Positions 1-8,777 of a DNA stretch of 64,000 nt are shown here, piece by piece. The stretch is from DASRYH01 sp035687245 (GTDB lineage: Bacteria; Actinomycetota; Coriobacteriia; Anaerosomatales; PHET01). How positions within the stretch are numbered: the stretch's first letter is position 1; each line of letters begins with the position of its first letter. The notes beneath the pieces were generated by a model. The model had not been told where the DNA came from. It ran no database searches and saw only the letters and a program-made list of their open reading frames with translations. The position numbers were made by a program, and so were the translations under genes. Location: assembly GCA_035687245.1 (NCBI GenBank), contig DASRYH010000063.1, positions 1 to 64,000 of the forward strand. Reading direction: 5' to 3'.

Positions 1-899
1 CCGCTCTCGCCGCCGGCTCCACCAGCCTCGCCAAGGGCGCGAAGAAGCTGCACGCGGGTGCGAAGGAGGCCGCTTCTGGCGCCACTAGGCTCTCATCGGG
101 CGTCTCGCGAGTCGCCGACGGCTCTCGCGCGCTCGCCCACGGCCTCGACCCGGCGGTCGAAGGCTCCGAGGAGCTTGCTTCCGGCCTGACCGCAGGCGTG
201 GACGAGATGCCCACCTACTCGAAGGCTTCGCGGACGCGCCACGCTTCGATGATGAGCGACCCCGTTCAGCTCGAGTCCACGGCGATCAACGCCGTGCCCA
301 ACTACGGCACGGGCTTCGCCCCCTATTTCCTCCCGATCTCGCTGTGGGTGGGCTCGCTCGTGACCTTCCTGTTCGTCGCTCCCCTGCCCCAGCGCCGCGA
401 CAGCGAGTCGCCGCTTCGGCAGGCCTTCAGCGGATGGCTCGCGGGCTCGCTGATTGGCATCGTACAGGCGGCTCTGCTCGTGCTCGTGGTAGTGCGCGCG
501 CTGGGTCTCAGCGCGGTCCATTCAGGCTGGGTCTGGGCGCTCCTGCTGCTCACAGCGGTGGTCTTTGCGGCAATCCAGCAGATGCTCGCCGCCTCGCTCG
601 GACCCGCGGGCAAGTTCCTCGCCATCGTGCTGCTGGTGCTGCAGCTCACCTCTGCCAGCGGCACCTTCCCCATCGAGATGCAGCCGGCGTTCTTCCAGGC
701 GATCCACCCGTTCCTGCCAATGACCTACGTGGTGTCGGGCTTGCGCCTCGCAATCTCGGGCGGCGCGGTCGGGGCGTTCGGCGCTGATATCGTCAGCTTG
801 CTCACTTTCGGAGTCATCGCACTCGTCACGACCGCGTTTGTCGCGCGCGCCGGTGGCTCGCCGCTCGAGAAGCGCTTGTCAGCAAGCATCGACATCTAA
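1..899 (+). CDS. YhgE/Pip-type membrane protein, C-terminal part (cut by window start)
   Basis: The reading frame is open from the first bases of the window, so only the C-terminal part is visible. The first ~70 residues carry repeated Leu/Ala/Gly-rich heptad-like segments (SLAKGAKKL, GATRLSSGV, GSRALAHGL), typical of the extracytoplasmic repeat region of YhgE/Pip proteins. About five to six hydrophobic helices follow, as in the ABC-2-like C-terminal membrane domain of that family. These proteins are linked to export or phage-infection phenotypes, but the substrate here is unknown. A TetR gene follows on the same strand 65 bp later, a common arrangement in which the regulator controls the transporter. 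The family call is by pattern, not by search. Confidence 0.75.
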   Translation, partial: ALAAGSTSLAKGAKKLHAGAKEAASGATRLSSGVSRVADGSRALAHGLDPAVEGSEELASGLTAGVDEMPTYSKASRTRHASMMSDPVQLESTAINAVPNYGTGFAPYFLPISLWVGSLVTFLFVAPLPQRRDSESPLRQAFSGWLAGSLIGIVQAALLVLVVVRALGLSAVHSGWVWALLLLTAVVFAAIQQMLAASLGPAGKFLAIVLLVLQLTSASGTFPIEMQPAFFQAIHPFLPMTYVVSGLRLAISGGAVGAFGADIVSLLTFGVIALVTTAFVARAGGSPLEKRLSASIDI

Positions 900-964
900 G
901 GCGCGCGTGAAGCGCCAATGGACGTACAATCCGAACCGCCGCACGAACGCACAGGAACGAGAAG

Positions 965-1573
965 ATGAGCAGCCGGGCCGACAACACCAAGCAGAAGCTC
1001 TACGACGCAGCCGTCGCCGTACTCGGCGAGAAGGGCTTCACCGGCACGTCGGTCGACGAGATCGTGGAGCGCGCGGGCGTGGCCAAAGGCACCGTCTACT
1101 ACCACTTCGCCGGCAAAGCCGAGCTAGTGGAGGCGCTGATCGAGGACCGTATGCGCCCGCTGGCCGACGCTTTTCGGCAGGCTGCCGATGACAACTCGGG
1201 CAACCCGTCGGCAGCGCTTGCGGCCATCATCCGCGCGGAGCTGCTGTTCTTCAGCGATGACACGTCGTTTTCCAAGCTGCTGCTCACGGAGATGTGGCGT
1301 GAGGACCGCGTCTGGCGCTCCACGCTACTGATGCTTCGCGACGAGATGTTTGCAGTCATCGAGCGCGTCATCGTGCAGGGCATCGAGTCCGGTGCCTTCC
1401 GCGGCGGTATCGACCCGGCGTTTGGCGCATCCGCGCTCTTCGGCATGACCGCCACCACCGCGCTCGACTGGCTCGCGTTCAGGCCCGAAACGCCTCTGGA
1501 AGCGGTGGCGGCGCAGATCAATGCGATCGTGGCCGCATCAACGCGGCCCGACGCGGTAGATACCAAGCAGTAG
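965..1573 (+). CDS. TetR/AcrR family transcriptional regulator
   Basis: This 202-residue protein has a typical TetR N-terminal helix-turn-helix (residues ~5-55, with TSVDEIVERAGVAKGTVYYHF) and a helical ligand-binding C-terminal half. The recognition-helix pattern GTVYYHF and the downstream KAELVEAL are diagnostic of the family. The start codon ATG follows a purine-rich GGAACGAGAAG. It probably represses the upstream YhgE-like gene or itself in response to a small molecule, which is inferred from position only. No clear operator palindrome was identified in the 65-bp gap. Confidence 0.9.
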   Translation: MSSRADNTKQKLYDAAVAVLGEKGFTGTSVDEIVERAGVAKGTVYYHFAGKAELVEALIEDRMRPLADAFRQAADDNSGNPSAALAAIIRAELLFFSDDTSFSKLLLTEMWREDRVWRSTLLMLRDEMFAVIERVIVQGIESGAFRGGIDPAFGASALFGMTATTALDWLAFRPETPLEAVAAQINAIVAASTRPDAVDTKQ

Positions 1574-1606
1574 CTTTTCGCCGAAGCTTGCCGAAGGGGG
1601 CGCACC

Positions 1607-2812
1607 TTGCCGAAGCGTCCGTACTTGCCGCTCTTCGCAGTTGTCGCACTCGCCTCGCTCATCGCGGCACTCTCGCTGTCCGCCTGCAAGACAGCGTCGC
1701 CGCCAGCATCATCGGACGGCGGCTCGAAGCCTGCCACGTCCGCTCTAGTCAGCAGCGATGGCGCGTCGCAGTCCAAGTCGCTCGATCGGATCAAGCTCGG
1801 CGTGAAGCTCGTGACCGAAGGCCTCGACCAGCCGCTGTTCGTGACCAACGCCGGCGACGGCTCCGGGCGGCTGTTCGTGGTTGAACAGACGGGTCGCGTG
1901 CGTGTCATCCGCGACGGCAAGCTTCTGCCCGACCCCTTCCTCGACCTCACGGGCAACGTGTCGACCGGAGGCGAGCGCGGTCTGTTGGGGCTCGCCTTTG
2001 CGCCCGACTTCAAGACGTCGGGCGACCTCTACGTCGACTACACCGACGTCAACGGCGACACCGTCGTCGAGCGATACACCGCCGAAGACCCGGCATCCGA
2101 CACTCCCTTCTTCAACGAGCCGGACCCGGTATTCGCCCAGAAGCAGCCCTTTTCGAACCACAACGGCGGCGGCATCATGTTCGCGCCCGATGGCACGCTG
2201 TGGGTCGGGATGGGCGACGGCGGCAGCGCGGGCGACCCTGGAGACCGCGCTCAGAACCCGAAGGTGATGCTGGGCAAGATGCTCTCCTTCGACGTAGCGA
2301 ACGGCGCACAGCCCAAGCCCGTCGTGGTGATGACCGGCCTTCGCAACCCGTGGCGCTTCAGCTTCGACACAGCCAACAACGACGTCTGGATAGCCGACGT
2401 CGGCCAAGACGTGTGGGAAGAGATCGACTACACCACCTTCGCCGAAGCGCAGGGGCGCAACTGGGGTTGGAACCTGTGGGAGGGCAACCACACCTACCCT
2501 GAGCGCTCGACGCAGGCACGCGACGGCTACTCCTTCCCCATCGTGGAGTACTCGCACGCCAAGGGGGAGTCGATCACCGGCGGCTACGTCTATCGCGGCG
2601 CCGCCTATCCCGCACTGCAGGGCGTCTACGTCTACGGCGACTTCGTGAACGGCTGGCTGGCGATGGCGCGGCGCAGCTCCGACGGGGCCGCCGAGAGCCG
2701 GGACCTGCTATTGAAGGGCAAGCTCGTGCCGTCGTCCTTCGGCGTTTCGGAAGATGACGAACTCTACGTCTGCGACTACAACGGTGCCTTGTTCCAAGTC
2801 ACCGCGCGCTGA
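1607..2812 (+). CDS. PQQ-type glucose/sorbosone dehydrogenase-like lipoprotein
   Basis: The 401-residue protein starts at TTG 1607, with GAAGGGGG just upstream. A signal peptide ends in a lipobox (LSLSAC, Cys about residue 26), so it should be a lipid-anchored extracytoplasmic protein. The rest has the six-bladed beta-propeller pattern of the soluble aldose/sorbosone sugar dehydrogenase family: LTEGL-DQPLF near the start, RIRVIRDGKL-like VRVIRDGKL, GERGLLGLAFAPDF, FSNHNGGGIMFAPDGTLWVGMGDGG, GLRNPWRFSFD and EEIDY. The family oxidises sugars using PQQ, but many members have unproven cofactor use. It may be co-transcribed with TetR (33-bp gap). Family confidence is high; the substrate is unknown. 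Confidence 0.88.
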   Translation: MPKRPYLPLFAVVALASLIAALSLSACKTASPPASSDGGSKPATSALVSSDGASQSKSLDRIKLGVKLVTEGLDQPLFVTNAGDGSGRLFVVEQTGRVRVIRDGKLLPDPFLDLTGNVSTGGERGLLGLAFAPDFKTSGDLYVDYTDVNGDTVVERYTAEDPASDTPFFNEPDPVFAQKQPFSNHNGGGIMFAPDGTLWVGMGDGGSAGDPGDRAQNPKVMLGKMLSFDVANGAQPKPVVVMTGLRNPWRFSFDTANNDVWIADVGQDVWEEIDYTTFAEAQGRNWGWNLWEGNHTYPERSTQARDGYSFPIVEYSHAKGESITGGYVYRGAAYPALQGVYVYGDFVNGWLAMARRSSDGAAESRDLLLKGKLVPSSFGVSEDDELYVCDYNGALFQVTAR

Positions 2813-2870
2813 GCAACCAGATGTTGGGAATAGTGAGACTCAGTGGTTGATTCCAGTCGCGGGAGGGGCG

Positions 2871-3344
2871 ATGAGCACACTAGAGATGCCGAAGGTGGGC
2901 GAAGCCGCGCCGCCGGTTGCCGCGACTGCTACCGGTAACGGCGCGTTCGATCTGGCCGATCAGCGAGGCAAGTGGGTGGCGATCTACTTCTACCCGCGCG
3001 CCAACACCCCCGGTTGAACGCACGAAGCGAAGGACTTCCAGTCGCACAAGGCGCAACTGGAAGCCTCCAACGCCCTCGTGGTGGGCGTCAGCGCGGACAA
3101 GCCGGAGACCCAGCAGAAGTTCATCGACAAGTTCGAGCTCACCTTCCCGATGATCTCGGACATCTCAAAGGAGATCATCGACGCTTACGGTGCACGCGAG
3201 GTTCTTGGCGTCACCGCTAAGCGCAAGACGTTTCTGGTCGACCCCGACGGGAAGATCGCGTTCGTGTGGCCGGGCGTGAAGGTCGACGGGCACGCCGAAG
3301 ACGTGCTCGCGACGATTCAGCGGCTGAGCGCCGAACGCGGCTAG
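2871..3344 (+). CDS. Selenocysteine-containing Bcp/PrxQ-type peroxiredoxin (in-frame TGA)
   Basis: The frame starts at ATG 2871 (GGAGGGG just upstream) and runs to TAG at 3344, interrupted by one TGA at 3015-3017. The sequence before it ends YFYPRANTPG and continues in the same frame with THEAKDFQ, so the TGA sits exactly at the peroxidatic cysteine of the Bcp motif TPGCT. Reading it as selenocysteine (residue 49) gives an intact 157-residue thiol-peroxidase fold, with VVGVSADKPETQQKF, FPMISD and KTFLVDPDGKI as in family members. No second cysteine is present, so it would be a 1-Sec enzyme reduced by an external partner. A hairpin lies just downstream. TGA is an ordinary stop elsewhere in the window (for example at 2812), so this is site-specific recoding, not a changed code. 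Confidence 0.85.
3031..3066 (+). promoter_or_regulatory. Bacterial SECIS-like hairpin downstream of the TGA codon
   Basis: Thirteen bases after the in-frame TGA a hairpin can be drawn: AGG 3031-3033, an unpaired A, CTTCCAGT 3035-3042 pairing with ACTGGAAG 3056-3063 and CCT 3064-3066. An inner CGC/GCG pair is possible around the loop ACAAG. The distance from TGA to the apical loop (about 28 nt) fits bacterial SECIS elements, which lie inside the coding sequence and bind SelB. Folding was done by eye only. Confidence 0.65.
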
Positions 3345-3374
3345 CGGAGCGAATCGCAGCGGGCGGCGGCGCGG

Positions 3375-4397
3375 CTAGCCCAGCGCCGCGATTAGCTCCT
3401 CGACGTCGGCCTGAGTCGTGTCCCACGACGTCACCCAGCGCACCTGAACGCGCCCGCGCGCGTCGGGAGTCTCACCCCAGATGTAGAAGTGGAAGCGCTC
3501 GGCGAGCTGGGTGGCTGCAGCCTGATCGAGCCAAGCGAAGACCTCGTTGGCCTGCGGCGTGAATGCCAGCTCAACGCCCGCGGCTCGTGCCCCTTCGGCA
3601 AGCAGTTGCCCCATGGCGTTCGCGTTGCCGGCGCACTCGCGCCAGAGTTCCCCTGAGTACATCGCCTCGAACTGGGCGGCCACAAAGCGCGACTTGCTGG
3701 GCAGCTGCGTGCACTGCTTGCGCACGTACTTCAGGTGCTCGGCGCGCGCGTTGCCTAGCAGCACGACGGCCTCGCCGAAGACCATGCCGTTCTTCGTCCC
3801 GCCGAAAGAGAGCGCGTCTACTCCAGAGTCCGTGATCAGATCGCGCAGGGTGACGCCCAGCGACTCCGCGGCGTTCGCGATGCGGGCGCCGTCGACATGC
3901 AGGAACATGCCCTGCTCGTGCGCGAGGTCCGCGAGCGCCCGGAGTTCTGCCGGCGAATACACGGTGCCGAGCTCGGTCACGTTGCTCACCGAGATCACAT
4001 GCGGCTGCGCGTGGTGCTCGAAGTCGAAGCCGGTGAGGTAGGGCTTCACGAGCTCGGGCGTGAGCTTGCCGTCCGGGGTTGCCACCGGCACGAGCTTCAC
4101 GAGCGCGACACGCTCGGGTGCGCCGCACTCGTCGGTGTTCACATGCGCGCTCTCGGGGCAGATCACGCTCTCCCACGGCCGGCACAGCGCGCCAAAGCAC
4201 ACGCAGTTCGCGCCGGTACCGTTGAAGACGAACGCGACGTCCGTATCTTCGCCCAGATGCTGCCGAAAGACCGCGGTCGCGCTGGCCGTGTAGGCGTCGT
4301 CTCCGTATGCGTGAACGTGGCCTTCGTTGACCGCTGCCATCGCAGCCAGTACGGATGGGTGTGCTCCCGAGTGGTTGTCGCTGCCGAATCCTCGCAT
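3375..4397 (-). CDS. Low-specificity threonine aldolase-like PLP enzyme
   Basis: The 340-residue protein belongs to the beta-eliminating lyase/threonine aldolase family, which cleaves L-threonine or allo-threonine to glycine and acetaldehyde using PLP. Visible motifs are MRGFGSDNHSGAHP at the N-terminus, CPESAHVNTDE, FLHVDGARIANA (the PLP-contacting Asp) and SFGGTKNGM (the Schiff-base lysine). The start at 4397 is chosen because AAGGGA lies ~10 nt upstream and it is 2 nt after the stop of the upstream gene. An in-frame start 36 nt further upstream would overlap that gene. It forms a two-gene unit with the adjacent PLP enzyme. Confidence 0.9.
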   Translation of the reverse strand: MRGFGSDNHSGAHPSVLAAMAAVNEGHVHAYGDDAYTASATAVFRQHLGEDTDVAFVFNGTGANCVCFGALCRPWESVICPESAHVNTDECGAPERVALVKLVPVATPDGKLTPELVKPYLTGFDFEHHAQPHVISVSNVTELGTVYSPAELRALADLAHEQGMFLHVDGARIANAAESLGVTLRDLITDSGVDALSFGGTKNGMVFGEAVVLLGNARAEHLKYVRKQCTQLPSKSRFVAAQFEAMYSGELWRECAGNANAMGQLLAEGARAAGVELAFTPQANEVFAWLDQAAATQLAERFHFYIWGETPDARGRVQVRWVTSWDTTQADVEELIAALG

Positions 4398-4399
4398 GT

Positions 4400-5461
4400 C
4401 TAGAGCGTCCCTTCTCGGTACATCGCGCGGCATTGGGCGATGTAGTCCTGCAGCGTCTCGGGCAGTGCCTCAATCGGGCCCGGCGTGGGCATCGGCGCCG
4501 AGTTGTAGGTGTCGATGAAGACGACGCGCTTGCCGGCGAGCTTGCCTGCCTTTGCATCGGCCATGAGTGCGGCCAGCGCCTTGCCGGTGTAGGTCGTCTC
4601 GAGCTTGATGCCGGCTTCCTTCGCCACCGCGACCGCGCGCGTGGTCTCGGGCGTCACGACGCCGTAGCCGGGCTCGAACCAGTCGTGCCGCAGCTCGTAG
4701 TTGAGGTCGGCGAGCGCGAGGTAGGGCAGGCCGCCGCCCATCTTGTGGAGGTGGTGCGCGAGCGCCGCGCCCACTTCGGCAGCGATGTTCTCGCTGCCTA
4801 CGCTCTCCGGCGTCACGCGAATCGTCTCGACGCGCGTGGCCTCGCCGGCGAGCGCGAAGCCGGCCGCGAGACCGATCGCCGTGCCCAGCGTCCCGCCAGC
4901 GACATAGACGACATCGGGCGCCTCGTCCGACTGCTCGAGGATCTCGAGGGCGGCGTTCACGTAGCCGAGGGCGCCGAGTTCGTTGGTGCCGCCCATCGGG
5001 ATCACCGAGGGGTCGACGCCGTCGGCCTCGGCGATCTCGCGCAGAGCGAGCACGGCTTCGCGGCGTCCGTCCCAGCCGTCCACGAGATGGATGACGGTGC
5101 CCAGCCCGGCGTGCGCGAGCAGCGTGGCAGGTGCGAAGGGCCCCGGCTCCTGCGGCGAAAGCACCGCATGCGGCGTCATACCCAGTGCGCGAGCGTGCAC
5201 CGCCGTGGCTAGCGCGTGGTTGCTGCCATAGGCGCCGAAGGTGAGCACGCTCTTGCGGTGCGAACCGAGCGCCTCGCCCAAGAGCAGGTCGAGCTTGCGG
5301 ACCTTGTTGCCGCCGTAGCGCGCCGAGGTGAGGTCGTCGCGCTTGACCCACACATCGGCGTTGGTATCGATCTCGAAGCGCTCGAGCGGCGTAGGCAGCG
5401 CGGCGATTCTCGCGGTGCGCGGCAGCGTGGCGTCGGGAAAGCGGGCGGCAAACGACTTCAT
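4400..5461 (-). CDS. ACC deaminase / D-cysteine desulfhydrase family PLP enzyme
   Basis: The 353-residue fold-type II PLP enzyme shows VKRDDLTSARYGGNKVRKL (with the PLP lysine in GGNKVRK), TFGAYGSNHALATA and a glycine-rich phosphate loop VAGGTLGTAIG. These features match the ACC deaminase/D-cysteine desulfhydrase group, which releases ammonia and an alpha-keto acid from D-cysteine or 1-aminocyclopropane-1-carboxylate. Sequence alone does not separate the two activities; D-cysteine desulfhydrase is the commoner role in bacteria of this kind. It is followed 2 nt later by the threonine aldolase-like gene and preceded by an ABC exporter gene 9 nt upstream. Confidence 0.82.
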   Translation of the reverse strand: MKSFAARFPDATLPRTARIAALPTPLERFEIDTNADVWVKRDDLTSARYGGNKVRKLDLLLGEALGSHRKSVLTFGAYGSNHALATAVHARALGMTPHAVLSPQEPGPFAPATLLAHAGLGTVIHLVDGWDGRREAVLALREIAEADGVDPSVIPMGGTNELGALGYVNAALEILEQSDEAPDVVYVAGGTLGTAIGLAAGFALAGEATRVETIRVTPESVGSENIAAEVGAALAHHLHKMGGGLPYLALADLNYELRHDWFEPGYGVVTPETTRAVAVAKEAGIKLETTYTGKALAALMADAKAGKLAGKRVVFIDTYNSAPMPTPGPIEALPETLQDYIAQCRAMYREGTL

Positions 5462-5470
5462 GTGCGTCCT

Positions 5471-7873
5471 CTACTCGTAGGAGATCGCGTCACGGATGGA
5501 TACCTGGGAGGCGCGCCATGCGGGAAGCAGGCTCGCGAGCGCAGCGATGATGACAACGGAGAGCAGCCACGCGCCGATGCCGGACCACGAGAACGCGTAG
5601 GACAGCGGCAGTGACATCGCGGTGCCCAGCGCAGACACGAGCCACACCGACAGCGGCCACGAAAGCACCGCTCCCGCACCCCAGGCCATCACCGCGATGA
5701 CGACGCCTTCGGTGATGTAGATGCCGAAGATGGAGCGGTGGCTTGCGCCAATCGAACGCATGACGCCGATCTCGCGTGTGGACTCGAGCACGTTGATCGT
5801 CATCGTGCCGGTGAGCCCGATGACACCGACGCTGGCAAGCAGCGTGGCCATGATGACGAGGAAGGTCACCAGGATGCCGAGCTCGCTCGCGATGGTCTCT
5901 TTCTGCGCGCCTTGAGTCTGCGAGCCAGAGATCGCCAGGCCCGCGTCATCGAGGCTGCGCTCGAGCCGGCGTGCGACCGTTTCCTGGCCTGTCGTCGTGT
6001 GATCGTCGGTCTGCACGAGCAGGCGGCTCGCTCCCCCATTCGAGGCCGTGATCGAGTCGAGCGCGCCTTTGTCGATGAAGATCACCGGACCCATGAGCTG
6101 TCCGCTCGCGATGCCCACGACGCGCACGTCGGTCTCGGTACCGCGCAGGGTGACGCGCATGCGGTGGCCAACACCTAGATACGGCTCGTCTTTGAGCACG
6201 TCGGTATTGACCACGACCTCGTCGTCGGCGCCCTTGGCGAACCAGCGTCCCGCCACCATGCGCGGTGTGAGAAAGCGCGTATTCTGCGGCACGCCGAGCG
6301 CGTAGATGTCCTCGTTCTCGCTACCATCGGGTCGCGAAAGCGAGGCCTGCGCTTCGAGCCAGGTCTCGGTGGCGGTGACGCCGTCGACCTTCGAGGCCTC
6401 GCGCTCGAGCTGTTCGGCAGGCTGGGGGCGGCCGACGAACACCTGCGCGTCGTAGTTCCACCACGAGCCGATGTCGTCCACCGTCTGCAGCATCGACGAG
6501 CGCACCGAGAGCACCGCCATGACAACGGCGGAGGCAAGGATGAGTGTGGTGAGCGTGAGGGCGAGCCGACCCTTGCGAGTGAAGGTGTTGCGCAGCGACA
6601 GCGCCACCGGGCGCGGCAGCCCGCGTACGAGCCCCAGCAGGCGGTCGACGATGCCGTGGCCGAAGCGCACTGTGCTCGCGCCGGAGTTGAGCGCGCTCAC
6701 GACCGGCAGCGTGGTGCCCTGATGCACCGGGCCGCTGGCCGCGAGCACCGGCACGAGCATGCCGACACCGACCTCCAGTGCAATCACCCAGCCCGGCGGC
6801 GAGTAGTCCACGACGCGGAAGTTCAGGATGCCGGCGGCGAACTCGATGAACATCTGCCCGATCCACAGCGTGAGGGGCAGCGCGAACGACACCGCCAGCA
6901 GGCCGTAGCCGCCCACGAGCGCGAGGTACATGCCCGCGATCTGAAGCCGTCGGCCACCGATCGCCTTCATGATCCCGACCTGTCTCACCTGCTGTGACAG
7001 GATCGCCGAAACGGTCGTGACCACGAGGAAGCCGGAGAGCGCCAGCGAGAGCAGGCCCATCGCGAGCAAGAGCAGCGAGAGCGCCTTGAAGATGTCGCCG
7101 AGGAAGTGGCTGCCGGGCTTGGGCACGCTCGTGCGATAGGTCTGCACGCCGGCAGCCGTTAGGTCCACGTCGCGTACGTCAGCGGCGATTCGGCTGGCTG
7201 CGGCGCGAGAGAGTGTGGGGTCAAGGACGAGCGAGAGGTGGTTCAGCTGCTCCGGTTCGCCCAGCGACGGCAGCGTGCCCATCGAGATGTAGCCCACGAC
7301 GGCGCCCTGGAACTGCGCGGGCACGGCGTTGATGTCGTGAGCAAAGCCGACGATGCGCAGTGTCGTGCGCTTGCCGGTAGGTGACTCGACGCTTATGACG
7401 TCGCCGGTCTCGAAGTCCTTGATGCGAAGCGCCGACTTCTCGATGACGATCTCGCCGTCGGTGGGCGGCCACGATGACACGTCCTCGCGCACGAGTCGCT
7501 GCACGCCGCCACGGCCGAACTCCGGGATCGCCCACAGCCGAAGGGTGTCCCAGCCCGCGGTCGAGGCGGTAGAAGAGGTCTCGCCCAGCGTGTAGCGCAC
7601 CGTGAGCCGGCGGCGGCCTTCGGCAGCGCGCACGTCGTCGCGCTCGCCCACGCGCGCGGGCACTTGCGCGTCGAAGTCACTGGTGTCGAACTCGGCCGAG
7701 GGCGGAACGCTTGACTGGAAGTCGACCTCGAACTCGCGGATGAGCACCTGGCGGCCGCCCATGACGACGCCAACCGCGAAGATCCCGATGGCGATCGACA
7801 GCACGACGAGCGCGGTTCGGATGCGGTGACTAAGAAGGTCGCGAACGACTTTCTGCCAGCGAGGAGACGCCAT
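5471..7873 (-). CDS. ABC transporter permease with two FtsX domains (MacB-like)
   Basis: This 800-residue membrane protein begins with a cytoplasmic stretch and a TM (SHRIRTALVVLSIAIGIFAVG), then a large extracytoplasmic domain and a first FtsX core (about residues 265-390, with QVRQVGIMKAIGGRR). A second TM/periplasmic unit follows (RNTFTRKGRLALTLTTLIL), then a second FtsX core near the C-terminus (STREIGVMRSIGASHRSI). That duplicated architecture is typical of MacB/LolC-type mechanotransmission permeases and of Gram-positive two-FtsX permeases. The ATPase gene lies 2 nt upstream, so they form one exporter. The substrate is not evident. Confidence 0.9.
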   Translation of the reverse strand: MASPRWQKVVRDLLSHRIRTALVVLSIAIGIFAVGVVMGGRQVLIREFEVDFQSSVPPSAEFDTSDFDAQVPARVGERDDVRAAEGRRRLTVRYTLGETSSTASTAGWDTLRLWAIPEFGRGGVQRLVREDVSSWPPTDGEIVIEKSALRIKDFETGDVISVESPTGKRTTLRIVGFAHDINAVPAQFQGAVVGYISMGTLPSLGEPEQLNHLSLVLDPTLSRAAASRIAADVRDVDLTAAGVQTYRTSVPKPGSHFLGDIFKALSLLLLAMGLLSLALSGFLVVTTVSAILSQQVRQVGIMKAIGGRRLQIAGMYLALVGGYGLLAVSFALPLTLWIGQMFIEFAAGILNFRVVDYSPPGWVIALEVGVGMLVPVLAASGPVHQGTTLPVVSALNSGASTVRFGHGIVDRLLGLVRGLPRPVALSLRNTFTRKGRLALTLTTLILASAVVMAVLSVRSSMLQTVDDIGSWWNYDAQVFVGRPQPAEQLEREASKVDGVTATETWLEAQASLSRPDGSENEDIYALGVPQNTRFLTPRMVAGRWFAKGADDEVVVNTDVLKDEPYLGVGHRMRVTLRGTETDVRVVGIASGQLMGPVIFIDKGALDSITASNGGASRLLVQTDDHTTTGQETVARRLERSLDDAGLAISGSQTQGAQKETIASELGILVTFLVIMATLLASVGVIGLTGTMTINVLESTREIGVMRSIGASHRSIFGIYITEGVVIAVMAWGAGAVLSWPLSVWLVSALGTAMSLPLSYAFSWSGIGAWLLSVVIIAALASLLPAWRASQVSIRDAISYE

Positions 7874-7875
7874 CG

Positions 7876-8658
7876 TCAGGCGCCGGCCCCTTCGGCATCA
7901 GCCTTGGCCGTAGACTCGGCGTCTTCGGCGGCTTCTTCGGCAAGCTCGTCGTCGAGCCAGCGGCGGCGGTCCTCGACGATCTCGCCGTCGGCCACGTGCA
8001 GCGCGCGCGTCACGCGGGACGCGAGGTCGTTGTCGTGGGTGACCATCACGATGGTCTTGCCGCGCGCGACGAGGTCTTCGAAGACGGCGAAGACGGCGTC
8101 GGCGGTCTTGGAGTCGAGGTTACCGGTGGGCTCGTCGGCCGCGATGATAGGCGGGTCGTTTGCGAGCGCGCGGGCAATGGCGACACGCTGCTGCTGGCCG
8201 CCGGAGAGCGCCGAAGGCAGCTTGTGCGCCTGGTCGGCCATCTCGACCTGCTCGAGCAGCTTCATGGCGACCTCAGGGCGCTCGTCGGTCTTGTAGACGT
8301 TGCAGAAGTCCATGGGCAGCATCACGTTCTCGATGACCGTGAGCGTGGGCAGCAGCTGGAAGAACTGGAAGACGACGCCGATGGTCTTGCCGCGCCAGAT
8401 CGCGAGCGCGTTCTCGTTGAGTTCGTGCACCGGCGTGCCATCGATCATCACGCGTCCCGAGCTGGGACGGTCGATGCCCGTGATCATGTTCACGAGTGTG
8501 GTCTTGCCCGAGCCGGACTTGCCGATGAGCCCGATGAACTCGCCGGTGTCGACGTCGAGATTGATGCCGCGAAGTGCGGTGAAGGGTACCTCGCCGGTGT
8601 CGTAAGTCTTCACGACATCCGTGAGGTGGATGAGGCTTCTCGAAGCAGCGTCGGCCAC
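7876..8658 (-). CDS. ABC transporter ATP-binding protein (MacB/LolD type)
   Basis: The 260-residue ATPase shows Walker A GKSGSGKTTL, the Q-loop region VFQFFQLLPTL, the signature LSGGQQQRVAIARAL, Walker B IIAADEPTGNLDS and the H-loop MVTHD. A C-terminal Glu/Ala-rich acidic tail is present. I chose GTG 8658 because GGGAG lies 7 nt upstream and homology begins at once after it; an earlier in-frame start would add ~70 low-complexity residues. It pairs with the FtsX-type permease 2 nt downstream. The hydrophobicity-free sequence and the NLD after Walker B place it in the MacB/LolD subfamily. Confidence 0.92.
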   Translation of the reverse strand: MADAASRSLIHLTDVVKTYDTGEVPFTALRGINLDVDTGEFIGLIGKSGSGKTTLVNMITGIDRPSSGRVMIDGTPVHELNENALAIWRGKTIGVVFQFFQLLPTLTVIENVMLPMDFCNVYKTDERPEVAMKLLEQVEMADQAHKLPSALSGGQQQRVAIARALANDPPIIAADEPTGNLDSKTADAVFAVFEDLVARGKTIVMVTHDNDLASRVTRALHVADGEIVEDRRRWLDDELAEEAAEDAESTAKADAEGAGA

Positions 8659-8777
8659 GTCTGGCTCCCTGTTGCCGAAGGGGTCCGTACAGAAGCTCAA
8701 TGTACCACCGCAGACGCGACGGTACCGTCGCGAGCTGCGACTTCTTGCGGGGCAGCAATCGTGCTGGCAACCGCCTT

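Noticed and set aside
2871..3344. Peroxiredoxin as a pseudogene split by a stop codon
   Set aside because: The TGA is at the catalytic Cys position, the frame continues intact on both sides, and a SECIS-like hairpin follows, so selenocysteine is the better reading.
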